From the NCBI GenBank assembly GCA_965223305.1, contig CBDCWT010000084.1, positions 248,001 to 312,000 on the forward strand: 64,000 nt of DNA, given 5' to 3'. This DNA is from CBDCWT01 sp965223305. GTDB taxonomy: Bacteria > Planctomycetota > Planctomycetia > Pirellulales > Pirellulaceae. The translations under genes and the position numbers were made by a program. Under the pieces are notes generated by a model, which did no database searches, was not told where the DNA came from, and saw only the letters and a program-made list of their open reading frames with translations. Every line of letters starts with the position of its first letter. The first letter of the stretch is position 1. Shown piece after piece: positions 17,113-26,707 of this stretch.

Positions 17113-17862
17113 ATGCCCACCAGAAACGCAATCGTCACTTTCGGACTCTGGTCGGTCATCACGTCATTCGACGTCGCCTACGCGTGTCTTTGGACATATG
17201 GAACAGATGCTCACGGAAGTCTCGTAGAGTTTCAAGCCGAGCCGGTAGAGTCACTGCTGAAGCGACACAAGCCACTCGTGGCTGAGTTGGAATCGCGTAA
17301 AACAGAACTCGAGCGACAGCTCGAGGAAGATTCAAGCGTCGAAGTTCGAAACAACTACGCCGTCATGTTGATTCGACTGGGACAGGAGCGGCAAGCGATC
17401 GACATTCTGAAGAAGATTGAATCTGAGAAAGGGGGTGAGTATGCCATCGCGGCCAACCTTGGGACAGCGTATGAACTTACCGGAGAGCTGGACAGTGCAC
17501 TCGATTGGATCAAAGAGGCAATAAGGCGCAATCCTCGCGCACACTATTCGACAGAATGGCTGCACGTTCGGATCCTCGAGGCCAAACGGCAACTCACCAA
17601 CAGTCCGAATTGGCTCGACACAAACTCCGTTGTGGGGATTTCATTTGGCGAGAACGTCGTACCTGTTTGGCCGTCGGACGCAGAACACCCAGTTGAGATC
17701 ACGCAGAATGCAATCCTCTATCAGCTACATGAACGCTCTGACCTCCTAGGAGGACCATGGGTTATCAATTCGTCGGTGAGCCGCTTACCAGCGAGGATGC
17801 TGACAAACTGGCCAACACCTGCCAATCCTGCACCGAAAAGCTCATCATTTGGCCGCTCCTAG
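17113..17862 (+). CDS. TPR-containing protein, C terminus replaced by recombinase remnant
   Basis: ATG 17113 opens a likely signal peptide (RNAIVTFGLWSVITSFDVAY). A paired helix region follows with ESRKTELERQLEEDSSVEVR, then two or three tetratricopeptide repeats: NNYAVMLIRLGQERQAIDIL, AANLGTAYELTGELDSALDW and IKEAIRRNPRAHY. The family, found across planctomycetes, normally continues after the QLHER segment. Here the frame runs at about 17750 into DNA coding a tyrosine recombinase in another frame, so the last 35 or so residues are foreign. The protein is probably a truncated relic or a chimera. Confidence 0.7.
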   Translation: MPTRNAIVTFGLWSVITSFDVAYACLWTYGTDAHGSLVEFQAEPVESLLKRHKPLVAELESRKTELERQLEEDSSVEVRNNYAVMLIRLGQERQAIDILKKIESEKGGEYAIAANLGTAYELTGELDSALDWIKEAIRRNPRAHYSTEWLHVRILEAKRQLTNSPNWLDTNSVVGISFGENVVPVWPSDAEHPVEITQNAILYQLHERSDLLGGPWVINSSVSRLPARMLTNWPTPANPAPKSSSFGRS

Positions 17863-18075
17863 ACTGCGGCCTTCGCATCTCAGAGCTCTGCAGCTTGACG
17901 CCCAAGCAATCCAGTGGCAGCAGCGGTGTCTTCGCATCAAGGGAAAGGGTGGCCCATACGGATCTAGCACCCAGACCCGCGTCGTACCGATGTCGCTGCG
18001 GGTGCGGACAATCTTCGAACCGTACTGCCGTCGACATACGCGGTTTGCGGTTGGGCTGGCGCACGATGCTTAGCT
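17757..18075 (+). pseudogene. Frameshifted tyrosine recombinase (integrase) fragment
   Basis: One frame encodes GYQFVGEPLTSEDADKLANT and IIWPLLDCGLRISELCSLTP, the start of the catalytic domain with the first active-site Arg in GLRISEL. From about 17900 a second frame continues as IQWQQRCLRIKGKGGPYG and RVVPMSLRVRTIFEPY, the beta-hairpin region. The HxxR, H/W and Tyr parts of the active site are missing. It is a broken remnant of a mobile-element integrase, and its arrival explains the truncated TPR gene next to it. Confidence 0.8.
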
Positions 18076-18201
18076 GGCGGTGGTAGTCTCGACGGGGAAG
18101 TCAGGCAGCGTTGCGGGAAACCAGGCCCGCAGGCTATCTTTGGTCTTCTATGACGTCGGTCTCGCACTGACCTTGTTTTTGTTGGAGATGGAGGGGCTTT
18201 T

Positions 18202-18765
18202 GTGAAGTCCGTGACTCGCATCCTATCTCAGATAGAAGCGGGGGATCCCGCTGTCGCGAAAGATCTTCTGCCGTTGGTTTACGAAGAGCTTCGTAAACTG
18301 GCGGCCGCCCGCTTGGCGTCGGAAAATCCTGGACACACATTGCAGCCGACGGCGCTTGTCCACGAGGCGTACATTCGACTCGTGGATGTCGACACTGCTA
18401 CGCAGTGGGACAGCCGGGCTCACTTCTTTGCAGCCGCGGCGACAGCCATGCGACGAATCTTGGTCGATCACGCCCGCCGAAAAGCCAGCCAGCGGGCGGG
18501 CGGAGGCTTGCAGCAGCGAGAGATCGACAGCCTAAACGAGCCAGCAATACCCGTTGTGAACGACGAAGTTCTCGCATTGAACGAGGCGCTGCAGGAGCTG
18601 GCTCATCAAGATCGTCGCAAGGCCTCGCTGGTTGAGTTGCGCTGTTTTGCTGGCCTGACCAACGTCAAAGCAGCCGAATGTCTAGGCATTTCCACGGCTA
18701 CCGCGGAGCGTGATTGGGCCTATGCCCGAGCGTGGCTTCACCGACGAATGACAGCCGGCAGCTGA
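18202..18765 (+). CDS. ECF-type RNA polymerase sigma factor (TIGR02999-like)
   Basis: GTG 18202 follows GGAGATGGAGGGG. The 187-residue protein has region 2 with LLPLVYEELRKLAAARLASE, PTALVHEAYIRLVD and AHFFAAAATAMRRILVDHAR. Region 4 reads LVELRCFAGLTNVKAAECLG-ISTATAERDWAYARAWL. This is the ECF subgroup of planctomycetes and acidobacteria usually found upstream of Ser/Thr kinases. Here a kinase gene follows 1.6 kb downstream (20331), separated by a MITE and a hydrolase gene. That spacing could reflect insertions into an original sigma-kinase pair. No anti-sigma factor is visible. Confidence 0.92.
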   Translation: MKSVTRILSQIEAGDPAVAKDLLPLVYEELRKLAAARLASENPGHTLQPTALVHEAYIRLVDVDTATQWDSRAHFFAAAATAMRRILVDHARRKASQRAGGGLQQREIDSLNEPAIPVVNDEVLALNEALQELAHQDRRKASLVELRCFAGLTNVKAAECLGISTATAERDWAYARAWLHRRMTAGS

Positions 18766-18902
18766 TTCTCCGGATGTCTCGTAGATTGGCGTGTGTCTGC
18801 TTGCCGAGCCCCTCGTCGCGCAAAGCCAGGATCCGAAAGGGGTTTCAAAATCTTCGAAAAATGTGTGATGGATTTCAGCCGCGGATTCCGCATTGGGACT
18901 AG

Positions 18903-19076
18903 CCCGAATTATTCATGAGCGATCTGCTGCGAGGTCGTAAGTCCATCCGTGGCTTCGTCATGCTTCACAATTCTCCCTCGACGTATTGCTTCAATACGCC
19001 TGCGGAAGAATTGCTCGCCTTCCTTGCCACGAACGTACCTACAACCTCTCGCGACGATCTTCATGAATAATCCGGG
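18903..19076 (+). mobile_element. MITE-like element, copy 3 (174 bp)
   Basis: This copy is the same length as, and almost identical to, copy 2, with ends CCCGAATTATTCATG and CATGAATAATCCGGG. CTAG flanks both sides (18899-18902, 19077-19080). It lies in intergenic DNA after the sigma factor gene. Confidence 0.92.
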
Positions 19077-19225
19077 CTAGCGCGATTTCGACTCCTACAG
19101 GTTCCACACGAACGGAGTGTGCCATGACCAAGGTTGCAATTCGCTGATGATCTGCGCCCAACTCGAACAGTTGGCACCCTCAGTACGACTCGTTCACTCA
19201 CTGATATTCAAAAGGAGTAACTGAA

Positions 19226-20086
19226 ATGCTTGGGAAGTCTCTACTGATTTCGTTTGTCGCTCTTGGAGCGAGCTCTCTATCGAGCAACGCGGAAGAGCCG
19301 AAGCCGAAGGAATCACGTTTTGATTCCGACGGTGTGTCAATTCGTTACTTTGTCCGTGGAAGTGGAGTGCCAATCGTTTTCTTACACGGCGCAACTTCAA
19401 GCATCGACGAGTTCCCGAAGGGATTCTTTCGGGACTACGAGCACAATGGGATGATGGCCATTGCAATGGAGCTGCGCGGTCATGGCGAGAGTGGCAAACC
19501 ACATGACAAAAGAAGGTACGGGCAAGAGATGGTGAAAGACGTTGTTCGCCTTCTAGACCATCTAAACATTAAGAAGGCACACATCTCAGGCGGCTCATTG
19601 GGAGCGAACGTTGGATTGAACGTCGCGACGAGATATCCCAACAGAGTGCTTTCACTGACGATGTTTGGTGCAGGCCGGATGGAACCTCGCTTTGTGTGTG
19701 CCCTGAAAGAAGCCGCAAAGTCGTTGGCAGATGGCAAAGGTGTGCAACCTCTCGTCAAATACATGATTCCTGGGAAACTGCCTCCTGCTGTGATAGGCAA
19801 GATAAGCCATGAGATTCTCGAAGGAGAGGACAAGGATGCTCTAGTCGCTCTCATCTCGGCAGCACATGAGCTCGTCCTACCCGACGAGATCATAAAGGTG
19901 AATCGCGTTCCGACTCTGGTAATAATTGGAGACGAGGACCCATTTAGAACTGGGGTTAAAGGCTTGAAGCGTGTCAAGCCAGACACTGAGGTTCTTATCC
20001 TGAAGAACGCGGACCACCGGAGCGGTCTGTCGCCGGAGGCAACGAAGAAAGCAATTGCCTTCCTAAAAGCAAACACTGTCGAGTAA
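19226..20086 (+). CDS. Secreted alpha/beta hydrolase
   Basis: The 286-residue protein starts 9 bases after AAAGGAG and has a signal peptide, LISFVALGASSLSSNAEE. The fold signature includes VPIVFLHGATSS (oxyanion HG), ELRGHGESGK, the nucleophile elbow GGSLG in KKAHISGGSLGANVGLN, TLVIIGDEDPF with the acid, and NADHRSG with the catalytic His. All three triad positions are present. It belongs to the broad esterase/haloperoxidase-like group, and the substrate is unknown. It stands alone between a MITE and the kinase gene. Confidence 0.88.
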   Translation: MLGKSLLISFVALGASSLSSNAEEPKPKESRFDSDGVSIRYFVRGSGVPIVFLHGATSSIDEFPKGFFRDYEHNGMMAIAMELRGHGESGKPHDKRRYGQEMVKDVVRLLDHLNIKKAHISGGSLGANVGLNVATRYPNRVLSLTMFGAGRMEPRFVCALKEAAKSLADGKGVQPLVKYMIPGKLPPAVIGKISHEILEGEDKDALVALISAAHELVLPDEIIKVNRVPTLVIIGDEDPFRTGVKGLKRVKPDTEVLILKNADHRSGLSPEATKKAIAFLKANTVE

Positions 20087-20330
20087 CGATCAAAGCAGAT
20101 TGCCGGTTCGGGTGCGCTCAGTCCGAAGGTCGACGCTTCCGCTAGGAATCCACCGCGGTCTTTTTGGCATCTCAGCCCTCCAATGCGTTCGTGTCGCAAG
20201 ACCATTGCCAAACTGGCTTGTCGAAAACTCTGGGAGAGTATGGTGGAGTGCGTCGCCAGATTCCGCACTGAGATCAGCGACCGCTTCAGGCGTGTTGAGT
20301 GGCGTTGTTGCGAAGTCGAAGAGGTGTGAT

Positions 20331-23300
20331 ATGCCGATGAACGAAGAATCCCTTTTTGCCGCAGCTATCAAGCACGAAACGGATGAAGGAATCGCAACCT
20401 TCCTGGACGAAGTGTGTGCCTCCGATCCAGCCTTGCGAGAACGCGTTGAGGCCCTAATCCGCTCGCATAGAGAGGCGTCTGGCCTCCTGAATCCTCCCGT
20501 ACTTGACACCGCAGACATGTCGCTACCCCTTGAGACCGTGGGGAGTACCATCGGCCCATACAAGCTTCTGCAAGTAATCGGAAAAGGCGGCTTCGGTGTT
20601 GTCTACATGGCGGAACAGAGTCAACCCGTGGAGAGGAAGGTCGCGCTGAAGATCATCAAACCGGGCATGGATTCAAGTGAAGTGATCGCCCGTTTCGAGG
20701 CCGAAAGACAAGCGTTGGCGATGATGGATCATCCCAACATCGCTCGCGTGCTGGACGCCGGGCAAACCGAAAACGGCCGACCCTACTTTGCGATGGAACT
20801 CGTTCGTGGCGTGCCGATCACGGAGTACGCGGATAAGAACCAGCTCGCCGCCCGCGCGCGCTTGGAACTCTTCGTTACCGTGTGCCGGGCGGTTCAACAC
20901 GCTCATCACAAAGGCATTATCCATCGCGATCTCAAACCGTCGAATGTGATGGTGACGCTGCACGACGGTATGCCGGTGGTGAAAGTCATCGACTTCGGCG
21001 TAGCCAAGGCGCTCAACCAAAAGCTCACGGCAAAGACACTCTTCACGGCCTACGGTCAGATGATTGGCACTCCGCAATATATGAGTCCTGAACAGGCGGA
21101 GATGAGCGGCCTCGACGTCGACACGCGAAGTGATGTCTATTCACTTGGCGTGTTGCTGTACGAAATCCTCACCGGAACAACACCTCTGAATGCCAAGCAG
21201 ATTCGCGAAGCGGGATACTCTGAAATCCAACGCCTAATTCGAGAACAGGAAGCGCCACCGCTGAGTGCGCGTCTCAGCACCTTGGGCGACGAATTGACCG
21301 TAGTTGCCAAACATCGCAGTGTCGAACCGGGGCGGCTGCAGCAGATCCTCAGCGGTGAACTTGACTGGATCGTGCTGCGGGTGCTGGAAAAGGAACGTGG
21401 ACGGAGGTACGCCAGCCCTGGAGCCTTCGCGTTGGACATTGAGCGGTATCTGAAGGACGAGGCGGTCGAAGCGTGTCCCCCTTCAAGGATCTATCAACTG
21501 ACGAAGTTCTGTCGCCGCCACCGCGGGTTAGTCGCCGCAGCCGGCGTCATAGTTGCATCACTGTTGGTTTGTCTTTGTGTCGCGACCTACTCAGCTCTTG
21601 CGATCGGGGCACAACGCAACGACGCGATTGCGGCGCGAGTGCAGGCCGGGCGCGAGCGAGACGAAGCCGAAAAGCAACGCAGGGTTGCCGAGAACGAGAC
21701 GGCTCGAGTAACGCAGATCCTTCGTGTGTTTAACGAAATGCTGGACCACGGCAATCCTGCGGCGGGGGGAAGGCCGGCTGATTTCACCGTTCGAGAAATG
21801 CTTGACGATTTCGCAAAGACCATCGACACCCGCTTTGCCGACGATCCACATATCGCCTGGTCTCTTCATCTGACCGTTGGTAAGGCGTACGACGCACGGT
21901 TCGATCTCGTGAATGCCGTTGAGCATCTCAAACGAGCACGAGACCTCCACGAGTCCGTTTCGACAAATGATTTCGAACGCGCGCAGATTCTCGCAGCACT
22001 TGCAACACCCACCATGTGGTATCCGGAACAATGGCAGGTTGACCTCACGAAGATCGTCGAAGAAGTCACGACCGTGACCGAGAAGTATCGTGACCAGCCA
22101 GGTGAATCATTGGCCGAGCTGCACTTCTCATTGGCCCTCATCCTTGGTTACGGCTCCGGAGTCCAAGACAACGCAGCGTGCATTCAGCACTGCCGGCGGG
22201 TGATTGAAATCGATGAAATGCAGCCCGGTGAATACCGTACCACCGCCAATGCGATGTGCGTGCTGGCCGAGAAACTTCCGCCGTCCCAAGAGCGTGAAGC
22301 ATGGCAGATTGCTAACGCTGCGGTGGAATCGCATCTTCGTTTGCATGGTAGCAATCACATTCACACAGCACAGGGCTGGTGGATACTCGCAACATTGGCA
22401 CAACGAAAGAATGACCCTGCTCGGGCCGAAGGCTATCTGAAGAAGGCCGTGGCCATCTCTGAGAAGTCCGGCTCCCAGTTCGCTCGGCTCCACGTCGCAT
22501 GGCTCAGCGGCGTGTTGATGCACCAGGGCAAGCCAAATGAGATGATCGCAAAGTTGCGCGAGATGTCCGAACAAGACAGTCGCACGGACTGGCTCTACGC
22601 ACAGTATCTTGCTTTGGCTCTGTGGAATATTGGCGATTTGGATGAGGCAATGAAATTGCTGTCATACGAAGCCGAACGGATGCCAAGAGCAGCGTTTGGC
22701 AACGACCATTCTGTGGCCCAAATCTTTCGGCTGCAGATGATGCTTGCGCTCTTGGATCATCCAGACCAGGCGGTCCGCGCGCGCGGCCGCGATATGGGGA
22801 CGAGCCTGTCGAGCTTCCTAGTGAACGTGAAACCTGCGATGGTCGAGCAGCTCCCAGATGAGATGGCCGTCGGTCTTCCGCTGGCGATCGCACACATGGA
22901 CGTCCTTACTCCCGAACAGTTCGCATTTGCGCGAAAGATGGTCAAGACGATCCGCTCCCGTACGCCCAATGCGGATGTTCGTTTTCCAGACCTCGAGTTC
23001 GCAGATGCGTTATTGGACACTCATTCCGGGGAGAACGACGCCGCGATGAGCAAATTGAAGCGATTGTTTGACGAGCGGCCCGGTTCGTTTCAGTGGTGGC
23101 GACCTACCGAAGCCCGCAACCGGCTAGTCGAGGACGAACTGGCGAAGCGATATCTCGCTGCCGGTGACACCGTAGCGGCTGAGAGAATCTACCGGGACGG
23201 TATTCAGAAACGAGAGCAGGCAAAGTTCCGCAATAAGTTTCAGATCGCCTTCGCCCAACAACGTCTTGCCAAGTTCCTGGTCGAACACACTGTGAAACAC

Positions 23301-23441
23301 GACGAGGCGCAGCGATTGTTGGAGATCGCGCAAGAAACGCTCGTCAATGCGCAACAGCACTACGCCTGGTTGAGAACCAATGTGGCGGCCGATTTGGAAG
23401 GCATCGACAACGTCCGTCCGAATGGGGCCGGCGCAAAGTAA
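20331..23441 (+). CDS. Transmembrane Ser/Thr protein kinase with TPR-like extracytoplasmic region
   Basis: ATG 20331 follows GAAGAGGTG; the open frame extends further upstream to 20100, but without kinase-family sequence. The 1036-residue protein begins with a short acidic domain found in planctomycete kinases (LDEVCASDPALRERVEALI). The kinase domain follows: GKGGFG at residues 84-89, Lys107 in VALKIIKPG, HRDLKPSN at 198-205 and DFG at 221-223. All catalytic residues are present. Near residue 393 a helix, VAAAGVIVASLLVCLCVATY, crosses the membrane. The remaining 620 residues are helical repeats of TPR type with a coiled-coil linker (RERDEAEKQRRVAENETARV). It probably signals from an external or membrane stimulus. 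Confidence 0.92.
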   Translation: MPMNEESLFAAAIKHETDEGIATFLDEVCASDPALRERVEALIRSHREASGLLNPPVLDTADMSLPLETVGSTIGPYKLLQVIGKGGFGVVYMAEQSQPVERKVALKIIKPGMDSSEVIARFEAERQALAMMDHPNIARVLDAGQTENGRPYFAMELVRGVPITEYADKNQLAARARLELFVTVCRAVQHAHHKGIIHRDLKPSNVMVTLHDGMPVVKVIDFGVAKALNQKLTAKTLFTAYGQMIGTPQYMSPEQAEMSGLDVDTRSDVYSLGVLLYEILTGTTPLNAKQIREAGYSEIQRLIREQEAPPLSARLSTLGDELTVVAKHRSVEPGRLQQILSGELDWIVLRVLEKERGRRYASPGAFALDIERYLKDEAVEACPPSRIYQLTKFCRRHRGLVAAAGVIVASLLVCLCVATYSALAIGAQRNDAIAARVQAGRERDEAEKQRRVAENETARVTQILRVFNEMLDHGNPAAGGRPADFTVREMLDDFAKTIDTRFADDPHIAWSLHLTVGKAYDARFDLVNAVEHLKRARDLHESVSTNDFERAQILAALATPTMWYPEQWQVDLTKIVEEVTTVTEKYRDQPGESLAELHFSLALILGYGSGVQDNAACIQHCRRVIEIDEMQPGEYRTTANAMCVLAEKLPPSQEREAWQIANAAVESHLRLHGSNHIHTAQGWWILATLAQRKNDPARAEGYLKKAVAISEKSGSQFARLHVAWLSGVLMHQGKPNEMIAKLREMSEQDSRTDWLYAQYLALALWNIGDLDEAMKLLSYEAERMPRAAFGNDHSVAQIFRLQMMLALLDHPDQAVRARGRDMGTSLSSFLVNVKPAMVEQLPDEMAVGLPLAIAHMDVLTPEQFAFARKMVKTIRSRTPNADVRFPDLEFADALLDTHSGENDAAMSKLKRLFDERPGSFQWWRPTEARNRLVEDELAKRYLAAGDTVAAERIYRDGIQKREQAKFRNKFQIAFAQQRLAKFLVEHTVKHDEAQRLLEIAQETLVNAQQHYAWLRTNVAADLEGIDNVRPNGAGAK

Positions 23442-23498
23442 TGCGATCACGCCTGGGCACTCGCTCACCCACTTCCGAGAATGGCGCCGCGATGCAAA

Positions 23499-23706
23499 TC
23501 ACTTGCCCCAGTCGAGTCCCAATTGTGACAATTCACCACGGATGGTGTGAAGGTTCCACCGGTAGATGAACTGCTCTCTAACCGATGCAAACAACTTCTT
23601 GCTATCCGGACTAAACCGCACGGCCTGGATGCCACTACCGTAAGTGGTGCGAAGAATGGCAAGTTGCGCAAACGTGTGTCTTCCGTCAGGCGATCTTGTC
23701 GGCTAT
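23499..23706 (-). pseudogene. C-terminal WD40 fragment
   Basis: One minus-strand frame reads SPDGRHTFAQLAILRTTYGS, then IQAVRFSPDSKKLFASVREQ, YRWNLHTIRGELSQLGLDW and a stop at 23499-23501. This is the end of a WD40-repeat protein of the planctomycete type, where the last blade is followed by the LxxIRxxLxxLGLDW tail of many kinase or WD40 proteins. The frame is closed by TAG just upstream and has no start, so it is a leftover gene end lying antisense to the kinase gene. Confidence 0.75.
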
Positions 23707-23923
23707 TGATGCTGACGCCACATAGGTTGTCACGATGTCGTTTCTCACCTCCTTTCCAAGGATGTTAGCCTTGCGAATATTCTTATGTTGAGCGAAGCGG
23801 TCGAGCCTGCAGCCCACGTCTTCGAGAGAGCAAACACAACTGGTGAAAGTCGCTGCGATTTGCGAGGATGAACAGGACGAAGTCTCCGGAACTAACCGCA
23901 ATTCAATCCCGCTCGCCGACAAC

Positions 23924-24688
23924 ATGAGCCGTTCTCACTCAAAGTTATCGTTAGGCGGTCTCTTGGCTTGGTTGGTGTACTGTGCCGCCTACTTGTCGAT
24001 TTTGGGTTCGGCAGTCGAGCTGTTCGGTGCGCAGACGCCGTCGACGTCCCGTGCCTGTCTTGTTGCTGGCTGCTGGCTGTTGCTGCTTTGGTACTTCGTG
24101 CGGCGCCGTCACTGGGGAGCTTTGATCGTTCACCTTGTCCCCGTTGTCCCGCTCCCGGTTGTGTTGGCTCTCCCGGCTATCGGCGAGCAACATCTTATGC
24201 GGGTGGTGGCGTCAACGATGTGGTTCGCCAGCTTGCTGAGTTTTCCGATTTCCCTGGTCAAGCTGGCCGAACAGGCGTTTCGATACGACGCACCACCGCT
24301 GACTTACTTGGCCTACAACGTCGTGAGCACCACGACCCTGTTTTGTTTACTGTTTACGATCGTTCCGTCGCTGAACCGCGGCACTCTGCATTGGCCCTCA
24401 GCGACTTTCGGAGTTCTGATCGGGCTGTGGGGAGGGTTGTATCTTGCCGTTCGGAATTCGCCGCAGCTCGGCCGCGCCAGAATCGCCGGCATTTCCGCCC
24501 GCCCGGCCGTTGCTGCGGGGTTCTGGATTGGCCTAGCCGGGTCATTGATATTTTGGCTGCTGAATCAATTCGTTTTCACGTTCCCCTTGCTACCGGTTGC
24601 ATTTGCACCATTGATCATGGGTATTTTGGGAGCCTTAGCGGTTGGTTTCGCGGCACGGCAAAGCAGTCCAATAGAGGCACGGTGGTAG
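23924..24688 (+). CDS. Hypothetical polytopic membrane protein
   Basis: ATG 23924 begins MSRSHSKLSLGGLLAWLVYC, giving a 254-residue protein with seven or eight hydrophobic helices. Examples are LVAGCWLLLLWYFVR, IVHLVPVVPLPVVLALPAIG, LLFTIVPSL and a C-terminal GILGALAVGFAAR. An upstream extension to 23843 is possible but polar and unlikely. No transporter or enzyme signature is seen. A small membrane protein with a good ribosome binding site follows 26 bases later. Confidence 0.65.
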   Translation: MSRSHSKLSLGGLLAWLVYCAAYLSILGSAVELFGAQTPSTSRACLVAGCWLLLLWYFVRRRHWGALIVHLVPVVPLPVVLALPAIGEQHLMRVVASTMWFASLLSFPISLVKLAEQAFRYDAPPLTYLAYNVVSTTTLFCLLFTIVPSLNRGTLHWPSATFGVLIGLWGGLYLAVRNSPQLGRARIAGISARPAVAAGFWIGLAGSLIFWLLNQFVFTFPLLPVAFAPLIMGILGALAVGFAARQSSPIEARW

Positions 24689-24714
24689 CTAGACGGACGT
24701 GTCAGAGGAGTCTG

Positions 24715-24921
24715 ATGAAATCAGTGGGAATTGTATTGGTGGTGATTGGTGGACTGATGACACTTAGCGGCATCAATCTGGCGCTGACGCAGTACGACAT
24801 GAGTTCATCGCACGACGTCAGCAAAGCCGCCGGTGGTATTGGCGTGTCCATTGGGATACTGGTTGCCGGCCTGGTTCTTTATAGAAGGGGGAAGAGGCGA
24901 CATTCCCAAGGCAAGGACTAA
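24715..24921 (+). CDS. Small two-helix membrane protein
   Basis: GAGGAG lies seven bases upstream of ATG 24715. The 68-residue product contains SVGIVLVVIGGLMTLSGINL and a second helix, GGIGVSIGILVAGLVLY, then a basic tail, RRGKRRHSQGKD, expected on the cytoplasmic side. It resembles DUF3185-type small proteins in layout, but the assignment is weak. It is probably co-transcribed with the preceding membrane protein. Confidence 0.65.
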   Translation: MKSVGIVLVVIGGLMTLSGINLALTQYDMSSSHDVSKAAGGIGVSIGILVAGLVLYRRGKRRHSQGKD

Positions 24922-25102
24922 TTGGATGGCGCTGGAGCGACCATCAACGGGCTTCCATTCGTCGCCAACGGCACGGCGACGCATCACCTGCTGAATAGTC
25001 ACCCCGTGAGCGATTCAACCGTCGCTTATCTAGGATAAGTTCTCTCTGGGCGCCACAGTTCTGACGGTTTCCAATGCCGCATTGCCGCTCGGACGCGTGT
25101 GC

Positions 25103-26506
25103 CTATTCGGGCTGACTAAGTAGTCTGTCGATTACTTCTGAAATCTCGTCCTCCAAGTGCGGCATGTTGCCTGTGTGAATAGAAGCCACGCGACCGGATT
25201 GGTCGATTACCAGAAATGTTGGCCACGATGTGATTTTGTAAGACTTCGCTACGTTGGCGCCGTGTAGCGTCGGATACCGCAGCTCATATTTGGCAATGAC
25301 GTGACGTGCGTCCTCATGTTCCCGGTCATTGTTGATGCCGAGAACGACCACCGGCGCTTCTCTGTACTTTTCAATCAGGGATTTGACCTTGGGGAAAGCA
25401 AGAATACAGTGAGTGCAACTGCGGTACCAAAAGTCCAATAACACCACCCGCCCGCGGTAATCGACGAGCCGATGCTGTCGGTCCTCGAAATCGGTGGTGA
25501 CCCAGTCAACGGGCAACATTGCGTAGATCTGTTCATATTTCTCGGCGCGAATGCGTGCGCTTTTGGACAAGCGATCGTGGATGTTAAGGAGCATCGTATA
25601 CGCCTCTCCGTGCATCGGCGCTCGATCACGTGCGTCGACGATCGAGCGTCGCATCCCGCTAAGCGCCAACTCACAAGCAGATCGAGACTTGGCAGTGTGA
25701 GATAGGCCGTCGTGAACTCGGAAGAATCGTTCGCTTAAAGCGAAATACGCCTCGGCCTCTGCGTCAAACGTGGCAAGCCATTCCGCATCATGGAATCGTT
25801 CCTCTACCAGTTCAACCGTGTACAAGATGTGAGCGTTCTTCCCGTTGCCCCCCATGCGAGTGTCAACCTCGGTAACGATCTTATCAGCGCGACCGCGTGC
25901 AGTGTCAAAGTCAACCGTCACCGTCCGCGTTTGCTTAGCTGAGGCGTCGCCCGGGTCGCGACGCGTCCCGGAGAATGCGAGCGCCTTGCCGTTCCGTGCA
26001 TTCGTCATGAAACTAAAAGTCCCATCAGCCGAAGGCGCGGCGCCACTCCACCCATTTCGGAGCGATTCGACGTCCCGAGGTAACGGAAACAGAATCTCGT
26101 CAGGACAAAACCAAAACCAGAAGTTGTATCCCAACGTTGGGTTTAGCGCGTAGGATCCATCTGAATGCAGGTTACAGTATCCAAGAAAGTCGTTCTCTAG
26201 TCTCAGAATTGGATCGCCTTCGATCGGGATTTTGAAGAGCTTGACGGTTGAGCGAACAACGAGTCTCCAACTACCATCTGAGTTTTGGCGAGTGACGTAG
26301 ATTCGCCACTCGCGTTCCCTCTCAGAGCCAGTGTCGTTCTCCCACTTGAGCTTCTCTTCGGAGGTCAGTTTGTAGACGAGTTCCTGGCCAACCTTAAACT
26401 GGTACCGTGGGAGTGTGGAGGTCGAATCAGTGGCCAACGCGACTCCACCGCAACAACCCACCATACAACTAGCTAACACCAACAAGAGCTTGTCACGCCA
26501 AGACAT
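25103..26506 (-). CDS. Exported protein with C-terminal TlpA-like thioredoxin domain
   Basis: ATG 26506 starts MSWRDKLLLVLASCMVGCCG, a signal peptide with possible lipobox cysteines, so it may be a lipoprotein. Residues 30-300 form a planctomycete-specific region rich in beta strands. The final 130 residues are thioredoxin-like: GRVVLLDFWYRSCTHCILAF with C364-T-H-C367, then VVVLGINNDREHEDA and KITSWPTFLVIDQSGRV with the cis-proline. Both redox cysteines are retained, unlike in the LRR-thioredoxin protein at 4026-6383. A periplasmic thiol-disulfide role is likely. The frame is open upstream to 26662, but that extension does not look like an export signal. Confidence 0.87.
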   Translation of the reverse strand: MSWRDKLLLVLASCMVGCCGGVALATDSTSTLPRYQFKVGQELVYKLTSEEKLKWENDTGSEREREWRIYVTRQNSDGSWRLVVRSTVKLFKIPIEGDPILRLENDFLGYCNLHSDGSYALNPTLGYNFWFWFCPDEILFPLPRDVESLRNGWSGAAPSADGTFSFMTNARNGKALAFSGTRRDPGDASAKQTRTVTVDFDTARGRADKIVTEVDTRMGGNGKNAHILYTVELVEERFHDAEWLATFDAEAEAYFALSERFFRVHDGLSHTAKSRSACELALSGMRRSIVDARDRAPMHGEAYTMLLNIHDRLSKSARIRAEKYEQIYAMLPVDWVTTDFEDRQHRLVDYRGRVVLLDFWYRSCTHCILAFPKVKSLIEKYREAPVVVLGINNDREHEDARHVIAKYELRYPTLHGANVAKSYKITSWPTFLVIDQSGRVASIHTGNMPHLEDEISEVIDRLLSQPE

Positions 26507-26707
26507 CGCGTCAGTCTCCAATTTCAGCAATTGCACGCAGGATTCACGACACCGACATTGTAACGTCCGCCGTGAGCCAGCTGGGGAAATCCAATAGAAA
26601 GAAGCTGCGACCCAAAGTAGTTGAGCCAATCCAATACTCGTTGCCTGGTCTAGTTTCGCCACTTCCCATGCTTGCTAGCGGAGTCGGGATGGCCAGTCTA
26701 ATCAATG

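Noticed and set aside
20100..20330. 77-residue N-terminal extension of the kinase
   Set aside because: ATG 20331 has a proper ribosome binding site and starts at the conserved family N terminus; the extension resembles no kinase domain.
23968..24921. 317-residue frame overlapping the membrane protein at 23924
   Set aside because: Only its last 68 codons (from ATG 24715 with GAGGAG) look real; the upstream part is out-of-frame membrane-protein sequence.
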